Of a DNA stretch of 17,701 nt, positions 6,125-15,800 are shown piece after piece. A model generated the notes under the pieces. That model ran no database searches. It worked only from the letters and a program-made list of their open reading frames with translations, and was not told the DNA's origin. The DNA comes from an uncultured Prevotellaceae bacterium. Its GTDB lineage: Bacteria; Bacteroidota; Bacteroidia; Bacteroidales; Bacteroidaceae. Location of the stretch: NCBI GenBank assembly GCA_905202115.1, contig CAJKQZ010000034.1, forward strand, positions 1 to 17,701, read 5' to 3'. How positions within the stretch are numbered: position 1 is the first letter of the stretch; every line of letters begins with the position of its first letter. Both the position numbers and the translations under genes were made by a program.

Positions 6125-7144
6125 ATGAAAAAGTGTGTTATGCTTTTGGTTGCTTTGCTTACCGCGGTTTCGGTAGCATTTGCACAAAGAGACGGTGTAT
6201 TTCATCGTCCGAAGAAAGAGAATAAAACCGATAATACAAAGAAGGATACTGTCATTGCATATAATTATTCCGATGCGTATGGCAAATCTTATTACGACGA
6301 CGGCTATTCGGAAGAAGAAATAGATGCATATAACCGCCGCTATGTGTCGGATAATGATACGCTCTATTTGGGCGACGCTGACGACGGACAGTCATCCTAT
6401 GACGGTGAATACGAACAGTCGTATTACGGTAACGATTACGAATACACTAACCGCATGGCGCGTTTCCATTCACCGTCGATAAATATATATTACGGCTTCG
6501 GCAGCCCGTTCTACTGGGACTATTACGACTATGCCTGGGGGTGGGGGCCTTACTATGATCCCTGGTATTGCAATGCCTATTGGGGGTGGAGCTGGAGTTG
6601 GCATCATCCTCACTATTACGGGTGGGCCTGGTACCATCGTCCGTATTATAGTTGGGCGTGGCATCGTCCGTGGTATGGCGGAGGGCCCCATTACGGCTAT
6701 GGCGGACATGGTTATGGCGGGCGACTTTATGCGGGACGGGTACACAGCAGTCGTGTAGGTTCGGCCGGCGGACGTATCTGGACAAGCGGGCGCAATTACC
6801 GCGACGCAGGCTCGAATTCCGGTAAAATGGGCGTTAACAGCCGGCGGACATATACTTACAGAAGTAATGGCAACGGTTTCCCTCAAAGCACTGGCAATCG
6901 TAATTCGACGGTACGTTCTTACGGCAACCGTAATTCTACTACCAACAATGGGACGTATAACCGCTCTTCGTCCTCGCATGACAACTTTTCCACACCGAGT
7001 ACTCCGAGAACTACCACGCGCTCGTTCGGTGGCGGCAGTTCTGTCGGATCGACCCGTTCAATGGGCGGCAGCTCTGTAAGAAGTGGCGGCGGTTCAATGG
7101 GTGGCACACGCTCATTCGGCGGAGGAGGCGGACGGAGACGTTGA
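6125..7144 (+). CDS. Exported low-complexity protein rich in Tyr, Trp, His and Gly
   Basis: I recognise no enzymatic family. The 339-residue protein begins with a clear signal peptide (MKKCVMLLVALLTAVSVAFA|Q, cleavage after A20; no lipobox cysteine). A charged, Tyr-rich acidic stretch follows (41-108). Next comes an aromatic core (121-192), in which I count 39 of 72 residues as Tyr, Trp, His or Phe, arranged as YYD, WGW, SWSW and HRPYY-like tokens. A Ser/Asn/Thr/Arg-rich linker (220-300) and a Gly/Ser/Arg tail with repeated RSFGGG and RSMGG units (299-339) complete it. No secretion CTD of the type IX system is visible. The frame is open back to 6023; ATG 6125 is chosen for its signal peptide and its distance to the promoter, with ATG 6101 possible. 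It is followed at 83 bp by an outer-membrane barrel gene without an intervening terminator, so the two may be cotranscribed. A periplasmic or cell-surface location is inferred. Confidence 0.8.
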   Translation: MKKCVMLLVALLTAVSVAFAQRDGVFHRPKKENKTDNTKKDTVIAYNYSDAYGKSYYDDGYSEEEIDAYNRRYVSDNDTLYLGDADDGQSSYDGEYEQSYYGNDYEYTNRMARFHSPSINIYYGFGSPFYWDYYDYAWGWGPYYDPWYCNAYWGWSWSWHHPHYYGWAWYHRPYYSWAWHRPWYGGGPHYGYGGHGYGGRLYAGRVHSSRVGSAGGRIWTSGRNYRDAGSNSGKMGVNSRRTYTYRSNGNGFPQSTGNRNSTVRSYGNRNSTTNNGTYNRSSSSHDNFSTPSTPRTTTRSFGGGSSVGSTRSMGGSSVRSGGGSMGGTRSFGGGGGRRR

Positions 7145-7227
7145 CCAATGCTTCAGAGCTGTTTATAAGAAACAATTCGTGCCTGCTTTTTTGAAAGATA
7201 GCGCAAACATGTAAAAACAAGAGAAGT

Positions 7228-8757
7228 ATGAGAACTAAAATATTGGCTATAGCAGTATTTATGGGTTTCCTGAATGCGGGAGCACAGGATATATATCAAA
7301 TAGAACGGGTTACGAGCGAAGACCTCAGCGGGACAGCGCGTTTTGTGGGCATGGGCGGCTCGATGAGCGCTTTGGGAGCGGATATTTCCACAATGAGCAC
7401 CAATCCTGCCGGTACCGGTCTTTTTTTTAAGCCCGAGGTGTCGGCGTCGATGAGCGTCAGCAGCCTTTCCAAAGGAAGCACTTTCGACGACATAGGCAAG
7501 ACGAGGGCTTCGTTCGACCAGATAGGTTTTGTCTATCCTTTCAAAATGGGTGAGCATTCATCGCTGAAATATCTTAACTTCGGTTTTAATTATCACAAGC
7601 GCAAGAACCTGCACATGCTGGTCAATGCCGATCAGGCGTTGAACGGCGAGTCGCAGACATGGCAAATGGCCGATGTGGCTTCTTTCTGGGGAGGTACCGA
7701 CAAAGGTTCGCCTCTTACAGAAGCGGGCTATCAGACTTTTCTTTACGATAAGACCGGAACGCAGGACGACGCAGGGTATGACCAATATAATGTTTACAAC
7801 GCCACGCGCGGCACATATAACAAGGCTATGACGGGAAGTATACAGGCATACGACTTCAATACGAGTCTGAATATCGACAACCAGTTTTTCGTAGGGCTGA
7901 CGGTGGGAGTGTATAATGTCGACTTCAGCAGTTACAGCGAGTATACGGAACAACTTTCCGGTGCGGGACATTACACGCTTTCCAACGATCGCTCGCTTTC
8001 GGGTACGGGTGTGGATTTTAAGCTCGGTGCCATTGTCTATCCTTTTTATGACTATACTTTCAGGTTTGGTTTCTCGTTCTCGTCGCCTACCTATTATTCT
8101 CTTACGGAGAACTGCAATTCGCTCATTCTTTCGAATATAAACGGTACGGACTATGATTACAGAACGCGGGTGGGGAATCATGACTATAATATACGTACTC
8201 CGTGGAAATTCAATGTTTCGGCGGGCGGTACTTTCGGCGATTTTCTTGCGCTTAATGCGGAGTACGAGTATTCCGACTATTCTACGGCGAATGTGTCGTA
8301 CGACAATTGGGACGACAGCTGGGGATGGGGCGGAAGTTCCACAAAAGACCGTGAGCTCAACCGACAGACTGCAAAATATCTTAACGGAGTGAGCACCATT
8401 CGTCTTGGTGTTGAAGGCGAGGTGTCTTCATGGAGTATTCGTGCCGGTTACAATTATGTTTCGTCGCCGATCAAGAGCAAGGCTTTCCTTAATCAGTTCA
8501 TCAATAGTGCGTCGTTGGACTATTCCACTTCGACGAGTTACATGAATCTCGGCGACATAAATCGCTTTACATGTGGCTTGGGCTTCCATGAAAGGCATTT
8601 TTTCATGGATTTGGCATATATGTATCAAACGCAGAGCGGCAAGTTCTATGCGTTCTCTACGCAGCAAGGCAATGATGCTGTAGTGAATGAAGCTCCTGTG
8701 TCGAAAATAAATCTCGACAAGAGCAAGTTTATGTTTACCTTAGGATATGTGTTCTGA
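7228..8757 (+). CDS. FadL/OmpP1/TodX-family outer-membrane barrel protein
   Basis: A 509-residue predicted outer-membrane protein. A signal peptide ends at AGA|Q (after A19). The N-terminal hatch region SGTARFVGMGGSMSALGADI (34-53), followed by STMSTNPAGTGLF (54-66, with NPAG at 59-62), is the signature of the FadL family, which transports hydrophobic compounds across the outer membrane. The rest alternates short aromatic-rich strands and polar loops (YLNFGFNYHKR, FRFGFSFSSPTYYS, FLALNAEYEYSDYS, WSIRAGYNYVSSP, FFMDLAYMYQTQS). It ends in FMFTLGYVF, a C-terminal aromatic beta-signal for BAM insertion. Relatives in Bacteroidales are often labelled hemin receptors, a name the sequence does not support by itself. 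PorV of the type IX system is a shorter FadL relative; I see no specific reason to call this PorV. Two terminators follow. Confidence 0.88.
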   Translation: MRTKILAIAVFMGFLNAGAQDIYQIERVTSEDLSGTARFVGMGGSMSALGADISTMSTNPAGTGLFFKPEVSASMSVSSLSKGSTFDDIGKTRASFDQIGFVYPFKMGEHSSLKYLNFGFNYHKRKNLHMLVNADQALNGESQTWQMADVASFWGGTDKGSPLTEAGYQTFLYDKTGTQDDAGYDQYNVYNATRGTYNKAMTGSIQAYDFNTSLNIDNQFFVGLTVGVYNVDFSSYSEYTEQLSGAGHYTLSNDRSLSGTGVDFKLGAIVYPFYDYTFRFGFSFSSPTYYSLTENCNSLILSNINGTDYDYRTRVGNHDYNIRTPWKFNVSAGGTFGDFLALNAEYEYSDYSTANVSYDNWDDSWGWGGSSTKDRELNRQTAKYLNGVSTIRLGVEGEVSSWSIRAGYNYVSSPIKSKAFLNQFINSASLDYSTSTSYMNLGDINRFTCGLGFHERHFFMDLAYMYQTQSGKFYAFSTQQGNDAVVNEAPVSKINLDKSKFMFTLGYVF

Positions 8758-8816
8758 AACATGCCGCAGTATATGCGGCGTGCGCTTTTGGTAGGATAAT
8801 AATATATAATGTACGT

Positions 8817-8857
8817 AAATCCCTGTGGAATTTTTCTGCGGGGATTTTTGTTTTTTT
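8817..8857 (+). terminator. Intrinsic terminator after the FadL-like gene
   Basis: The arms AAATCCCTG (8817-8825) and CGGGGATTT (8839-8847) pair over 9 bp with one T-G wobble across a 13-nt loop. A T-rich run follows to 8857. It lies 60 bases after the stop of the barrel gene. Confidence 0.7.
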
Positions 8858-8928
8858 CAGCTGTGTGGATTTTGTAGAAAATTCCGGTTGTGTAAAAAAT
8901 GATTGTTACGGAAACCGGTCCATTTTTT

Positions 8929-8960
8929 ATCGACCTGACAAAATGTCAGGTCGATTTTTT
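8929..8960 (+). terminator. Second intrinsic terminator, perfect 12-bp stem
   Basis: The arms ATCGACCTGACA (8929-8940) and TGTCAGGTCGAT (8944-8955) pair perfectly across an AAA loop, followed by further T residues to 8960. The T run is only on the plus-strand side, so it should act on plus-strand transcripts, as a back-up for the first terminator. The core CCTGACAAAATGTCA recurs at 9097-9111. Confidence 0.75.
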
Positions 8961-8981
8961 CATGCCGGCAAAAAGAGCCCG

Positions 8982-9048
8982 AAAAATTATCTCAGACATA
9001 TTTTAAAATATCTCAGAGATAATTCAAAATATGTCTGAGATAATTTTT
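8982..9048. repeat. Dispersed palindromic repeat, copy C (rearranged, 23-bp arms)
   Basis: The arms 8982-9004 and 9026-9048 are perfect 23-bp inverted repeats around a 21-nt spacer (9005-9025). The right half carries the same AGATAATTCAAAATATGTCT and GAGATA sequence as copies B and D. The spacer contains a further AAAATATCTCAGAGATAATTC unit, so three TCTGAGATA-type units are packed together. The upstream conserved block (CTTCCCGCAG and AATTGAAAATACA) is missing here. This copy lies 22 bases after a terminator and about 210 bases before ruvA. It could form a cruciform or an RNA hairpin. Confidence 0.85.
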
Positions 9049-9258
9049 TCTACAAGCGGGAAGTGTTTTTCCGCGTGCCGGAGCGAGGTTCGGGCACCTG
9101 ACAAAATGTCATGTTCTGAAAAGTCCAATACCGCTTTTGCCGTTGTGTGGCGGCTTGCGGGCAAAACGGTTTCGGCAATCTTAAATAACCGGCGGAAATG
9201 CAATAATAAAAAGCCGGCGCCGTTATTTATTACGGTACCAAATTTATTGTTCATTATA

Positions 9259-9858
9259 ATGATTGAATACATTACAGGCGAGTTGGCCGAACTGTCTCCT
9301 ACGCAGGCCGTTGTCGAGGCGCACGGAGTGGGCTACGGGCTTAATATTTCACTCACTACTTATGATGCTTTCAAGGATAGCAAGACGGCAAGGCTGTTTG
9401 TCTATGAATCCATAAGGGAAGATGCGTACGTACTTTACGGCTTTGCTTCGAAAGACGAGCGCGCCGTGTTTGTGGCCTTGCTTTCAGTCTCGGGAGTGGG
9501 AGGCAATACAGCCAGAACCATTCTTTCTGCTTTTTCGCCCGATGAGTTTCGCGCGGTTGTGGCCGGCGAAGACTCTCGCGCCCTGACGTCTGTTAAAGGA
9601 ATAGGGCAGAAAACAGCCCAGCGTATTATAGTAGACCTCAAAGACAAGCTTGCAGGCGGCATAGACGCGACGCTGCCGAGCGTCGGGGCGGCCGAACGCG
9701 GTTCGCGCCAGGCAAATGCGGAGGAAGCGATAGGCGCTCTCGCCACGCTCGGCTATCCGGCCGCCGTTTCGCAGAAAGTCGTTGCGGGAATACTGAAAGA
9801 GCGCAACGATGATATAAAGGTGGAGGAAATAATAAAACTCGCGTTGAAACTTCTTTGA
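9259..9858 (+). CDS. ruvA: Holliday junction branch migration protein RuvA
   Basis: RuvA binds four-way DNA junctions as a tetramer and loads the RuvB motor in homologous recombination and repair. The 199-residue product has the family's normal length. It shows an OB-fold domain (about 1-63, MIEYITGELAELSPTQAVVEA...VGYGLNIS...EDAYVLYGF), two helix-hairpin-helix motifs (LLSVSGVGGNTARTIL, 74-89, and LTSVKGIGQKTAQRII, 109-124), and a C-terminal RuvB-binding domain (about 152-199, NAEEAIGALATLGYPAAVSQKV). An open frame reaches back to an ATG at 9031 inside repeat C. I chose the ATG at 9259 because every RuvA begins at the equivalent of MI-Y-I-G. The gene is followed after 13 bp by sprA, so the two are probably cotranscribed. 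No clear promoter was seen. Confidence 0.97.
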   Translation: MIEYITGELAELSPTQAVVEAHGVGYGLNISLTTYDAFKDSKTARLFVYESIREDAYVLYGFASKDERAVFVALLSVSGVGGNTARTILSAFSPDEFRAVVAGEDSRALTSVKGIGQKTAQRIIVDLKDKLAGGIDATLPSVGAAERGSRQANAEEAIGALATLGYPAAVSQKVVAGILKERNDDIKVEEIIKLALKLL

Positions 9859-9871
9859 TACTCTGACAGAA

Positions 9872-12800
9872 GTGTCGAATTATATCTTGCGGCAATTAAA
9901 ACCGGTTTTACGCCGCTGCAGGTCGCTTTGTGCGGCAATGGCGGCGGCTGTGGCGCTTTGCTTTGTGACGTTCACTGAAGCAAAGGCACAGGCTGTCGTT
10001 GACGGAAACGATTCGGTGGTGAAGCCGCATTTCGATGTAAGCAAGACTTCGCCCGACAATGAAAACGACCTGCGCAACCGGCCTATAGACCTGCGCAATC
10101 CGAAAAATCTCGACGACCAGCCCGAGTATGACGAGAAAACCGGAACTTATAAATTGGGAACGAAAATAGGCGATTCGTATCTGAACACACCGGTGTTGCT
10201 TTCTCGCGACGAGTATATGCGCTGGAGTCTGCGCCGTTCCATGCAACGGTATTACCAGAGCAAGAATAGCGAACTCTTTGAGAAAAACGGCAAGGAAAAG
10301 TTCGATTTCACCGATATGAAATTCGATCTCGGTCCGGCGGAGAAGATATTCGGCCCTGGCGGAGTGCAGATAAAGACGCAAGGCTCTGCGGAATTGAAAT
10401 TAGGAGCCAACACCACGAGCGTGGATAATCCGACCTTGCCGCTACGGTATCGCAATACCTTTGGCTTTGACTTCGACGAAAAAATCAATGTGAGTGTGAA
10501 CGGTAAGGTGGGCGATAAGATGGATATGACGTTGAACTATAACACCGAAGCTACTTTCGACGTCGATTCCAAAGACCTTAAACTTACATACCAGGGAAAG
10601 GAAGACGAAATAATAAAGCTCATCGAAGCCGGAAATATTTCAATGCCGTCAAACCTTTCGCTCGTGCGCGGCGCAACCTCGTTATTCGGATTCAGAACCG
10701 ACATGCAGTTCGGAAAACTGAAATTGCAAACCGTTCTGTCGCGAAAGAATTCTACTACGTCGTCTGTGAAATCGAACGGCGGCAATCAGGTGACAACATT
10801 CGAGCTGTCGGCCGCAGACTATGAGGAAAACCGACATTTTTTTCTCTCTCATTTTTTCAGAGACAGCTATGACCGTAACATGGCTCAGTTGCCCAACATT
10901 ACTTCGGGCATAAAAATTAACCGTATTGAGGTGTGGGTGACCAATAAAACGGGAGCGACCACGAATACGCGAAACATCATAGCTTTTACCGACCTCGGCG
11001 AAAGCGAACATATAAGCAATCCTATCTGGACAGGCAACGGGCAGAGCAATCCGCAGAATACGTCGAACAGTCTTTACGGAACCATTACGACAACATATGC
11101 CGCGGCAAGGGATATAAGCCTTACTACACAGACGCTCGACGCTATCGGAAATTTCGTAGGCGGCGATGACTACGAAAAGCTTGAAAGCGCGCGAATGCTA
11201 AGCTCTTCGGAATATACTGTAAACACAGGGCTCGGATACATCTCGCTTAAAACAACGCTGCAGACCGACCAGGTGCTGGCGGTGGCTTATGAATATACTT
11301 ACCGCGGGCAGAATTTTCAGGTTGGCGAGTTCTCGACCGACGTAAAGGATAACACACAGGCTTTGATGGTGAAGGCGCTGAAAAATACTTCGAATGTGCC
11401 TGCTATGGGTAACTGGAATCTTATGATGAAAAACGTGTATTCCTTGCGTGCAACAAATGTGCAGAAAGATAATTTCCGTTTAGATGTTAAATATCTGAGC
11501 GATACAACCGGTGTTTATCTGAGCTATCTGCCGGAAAACAATCTTAAGGACACACCGATAATACGTCTGATGAATCTTGACCGCTTGGACAATAATAATA
11601 GGACTAATCCGAACGGATATTTCGATTTTGTGGACGGATATACTATAGACGCTTCTTCCGGACGCGTGTTCTTTCCCTCGGCCGAGCCTTTCGGCAGTTT
11701 TCTGAGAAGCAAGATAGGAAACGATGCCATAGCCGACAAATATGTTTTCCAGGAACTGTACGATTCTACAAAAACAATAGCCAAACAGATAGCCGAGAAA
11801 AATAAATACATGCTTACCGGACAGTTTAAGGCTTCCAAAAATAGCGGAGAAATAAGTCTCGGAGCTGTCGATGTGCCGCAAGGAAGCGTCGTTGTCACAG
11901 CGGGAGGCGTTACTCTTACGGAAGGTGCGGATTATATAGTGGATTACAGCGAAGGCACGGTAACCATAATAAATCAAAGCATTCTCGATGCCGGAACTCC
12001 CGTGAATGTAAGTCTTGAAAGCAATACCGACTACGGATTGGAGCGGAAAACGTTGCTCGGACTGAACTGGCAATATGATTTTTCCAAGAATTTGCAGTTG
12101 GCGGGAACTTTCATGCATTTGTCTGAACAGCCTCTTACAACGAAAGTCGCAATGGGAAGCGAACCTTTGAACAATACGATCTGGGGATTGAGTCTCTCGT
12201 GGAAAAAAGAAAGTCAATGGCTTACCGACATGCTTGATAAATTTCCGCTTCTTTCGCTTACGAAACCTTCGAATATAAACTTCACTGCGGAAGTAGCACA
12301 GTTAATAGCAGGAAATAATAAAGGCGCTCAAGGTAATGCTTCTTACATAGACGATTTCGAGCAGACGAAGAGTAATATTGATATAAGTACGCCTACGGAC
12401 TGGCAGATAAGTTCTACACCGTCCGATTTTCCGGAAAGCAAATACATGAATGATATTCGTTACGGATATAATAGAGCTCTTCTTGCGTGGTATAAAATAG
12501 ATCCGCTATTTACACGTCGCAGCTCTGCTCTTACTCCGAGTCATATAAAGAGCGACTTGGAACAGCTTTCGAATCATTATGTGCGGGAAGTTTATAACAG
12601 GGAGCTTTTCCCGAATAAGGAGCAACGTTTCGGCGAATCTTCTACATTGTCTGTTCTTAATGTGGCTTATTATCCGAACGAACGCGGCCCTTATAACTTA
12701 GACCCGAGCCTTGACCTAAATGGATATCTAAGTAATCCGTCGCAACGGTGGGGCGGTATGATGAGAAAACTTAATACAAGCGATTTCGAAACGGCCAATA

Positions 12801-15800
12801 TAGAATATGTGGAGTTCTGGATGCTGGACCCGTTTATATATACGCGCGATAATGCTGGAAATTATTCTGGAGACCTGTATATAAATTTGGGGGAGGTGAG
12901 CGAAGATATTCTGAAAGATGGAAAGAAATCTTATGAAAGCGGAATGCCTACCGATAATGATCCTTCCAGGTATGTTGAAACTGTATGGGGGCGCGTTCCT
13001 TCACAAAACAGTGTTACATATGCGTTCAATACCAGTTCGGACGCGCGCGACCGTCAGGACGTTGGTTTGGACGGTCTTTCAAGCGAGGATGAAGCAAGCT
13101 TTTCTGTTTATAAAACTTATCTTGACCAGATTCGCGCAAAAGTATCGGAGGCCGTTTATGATTCAATCATTAAAGATCCGGCCGGAGATAATTATCATTA
13201 TTTTCGCGGTTCCGATTTTGACAGGGCAAAAACTCCTATTCTCGAGCGTTACAAACGTATCAATGGAACGGAAGGAAACTCTCCTGATTCGAAACAGTCG
13301 CCCGAGAGTTATTCTACGGCTTATAAATCTACGCCGGATGTGGAAGATATAAATCAGGATTATACTCTTAACGAGTACGAGAAATATTTCCAGTATAAAG
13401 TTCATCTTTCTCCCGAAGGAATGGTTGTGGGGCAAAACCATATCGTCGATGAACGCAGAGCCAGTGTCCAGTTGCGGAATGGTAAAACGGAAACGGTTTC
13501 ATGGTATCTTTTCCGTGTACCTGTTAAGGAATATGATAGTAAAGTAGGAAGCATTTCTGATTTCAACAGCATTCGTTTCATGCGAATGTATCTCACTAAT
13601 TTTGAAAATCCGATTGTACTGCGCTTTGCCACATTAGGCTTGGTGCGCGGTGAGTGGAGAAGTTACGAACAAAGCCTATATACAGGTTCTGCTCCTTCGG
13701 TTAGCGGAACTATGAATGTGGCGGCTGTAAATCTTGAAGAAAATAATGAGAAAACTCCTGTCAATTATGTTCTTCCTCCAGGAATAACCAGAGTCGTGGA
13801 TCCTAACCAGTCGCAACTGCTCGAGCAGAACGAGCAGGCTTTGCAAATGGTTGTAGAGAATCTGGCAAGCGGTGACGCGCGTGCGGTTTACAAGAATCAG
13901 TATCTTGATTTGCGCAAGTATAAACATATACAAATGTTCGTGCATGCCAATGCTTTGCTGGGTGATAATACTCTTGAAGACAATCAGGCTTCTCTTTTCA
14001 TTCGTTTCGGTTCCGATTACAAGAGTAATTTTTACGAATACGAGATTCCTCTTAAACTGACTCCCGAAGGCAAGTACGACCGTAATTCTACAGCTTCTCG
14101 TCGTCTGGTCTGGCCGGAGGAGAATATGCTTGATATAAATCTTTCCAAATTTATAACTCTGAAACGCGAAAGGAACCGCCGTAAGAGCGAAGGGCTTGCG
14201 ACATATTCCGAAGCTTTTTCTTCATACGACAATGATCGTCCGTATAATAAGCTTACGATAGTAGGCAATCCTTCGCTTGGAGAGGTGCATACTGTTATGA
14301 TTGGTGTGCGTAATAATTCCCGAAAACTTACCAATGTAGAAGTTTGGGTTAACGAGTTGCGTTTGCAGCACTATTCAAACAAAGGAGGTTGGGCAGCTAA
14401 GGGAAATCTTAATGTGCAGCTTTCCGATTTGGGCTCTTTTAATCTTGGCGGTCATGTAGAGACTGCGGGATTCGGTGGTGTGGAAGATCGTGTAGCCGAC
14501 CGTCGGGATGATAATCTATACGAATATAATGTTTCTACGAATGTAGAACTTGGAAAATTCCTGCCTGAAAAGGTTAAATTGCGTGCTCCGCTATATTATT
14601 CATATAGTAAAGAGAAAGTCAGTCCTCAGTATGATCCGTTCAATACCGATATGGAACTGGATGATGCCATTGACGCTCTTGTTACCAAGCGCGAGCGTGA
14701 TTCCTTGCGCAGTATTGCGGAAACGACGGTCGTGAACTCTAATTTCAGCCTTTCCAACGTTCGTTTCGATATTTCTACCAAGTCTCACCCAATGCCTTAT
14801 GATCCTGCTAACTTTTCTTTCAGTTATTCGCACAGCCATAAGGAAACAACGGGACAGACCATTGTGTGGGAGAAGGATGACAGCTGGCGGTTCAGTGCAA
14901 ATTATCAGTATTCTCCCAACTTCAAACCCTGGTCGCCGTTCGGTAATATGAAAAGCAAGAGTCCGTGGCTGAAATTGCTGAAGGAAGAAAAAATAAATTA
15001 TGCTCCACAAAGTATATCGATAAACTCTGATATAACCCGTTCGTATTATGAGTTGCAGGAACGCGATCTCAACCAGCAAGGTCCTTCCGCTTCTCTTCCT
15101 CTTGTTTGGGCAAGCGATTTTCTTTGGAACCGTCAGTTCAAGTTGCAGTGGGACCTTACGTCAAATATTCATGCGTCATTCAATTCTGCCACCAATGCCG
15201 AGATATTGCAGCCGTATACTCCGGTGAATAAAGACTTATATCCAACGGAATATGAGGCATGGAAAGATTCCGTATGGCACAGCATTAAAAATTTCGGAAC
15301 GCCGTTGGCTTTTCAGCAGAATTTCGACTTTTCATGGAAGATACCTATAAATAAAATTCCCGTATTCTCGTGGATTACGTCCGACGTGAGCTACTGTTCG
15401 TCGTATAACTGGAACCGCGGAACCCGGCTCGAGGACGGGTCGACGCTTGGCAATACGATAAACAACTCGCGCGATGTTAACGGAAATCTTAAGTTGAATT
15501 TCGAAACGATATATAACAGTGTCCCGTTCTTGAAAAAGGCAATGCGCCGCACGACAACAACTTCTTCTTCGTCTAAAAAGAAAGACGATGATCCGAAAGA
15601 CCGGATTTTTACGCAGGAAGTGCAGCTGCTTGCCGACACTTCGGTCGTTGTGGCCCATAACAAACGCTCGCGGCATTTGCGCGTGCGTGCAATTCGCCAG
15701 GACGGGAGCCGATACGCCATAAAATATAAGGTGGTAAACAATAACAGAATTGAGATTCTTAGCAGGGATACCGTAAAAGTGAAGCTCACCGTTATTCCGG

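Larger units (their letters stand above)
8758..9258. other. Intergenic region before ruvA: terminators and repeat
   Basis: These 501 bases contain two intrinsic terminators (8817-8857 and 8929-8960), repeat copy C (8982-9048) and about 210 bases (9049-9258) in which I find no gene and no convincing TAnnTTTG promoter for ruvA. A small GCCGCA/TGCGGC hairpin (8763-8779) directly follows the barrel gene's stop. The frame from ATG 9031 to ruvA is open throughout, but its 76 extra residues look non-coding. Confidence 0.6.

Noticed and set aside
7558..8181. 207-codon open frame antisense to the FadL-like gene
   Set aside because: The sense strand is a clear outer-membrane barrel; the antisense frame shows no motif.
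9031..9258. N-terminal extension of ruvA starting in repeat C
   Set aside because: RuvA proteins start at the MI-Y-I-G position (ATG 9259). The extra 76 residues resemble no domain and begin inside a non-coding repeat.
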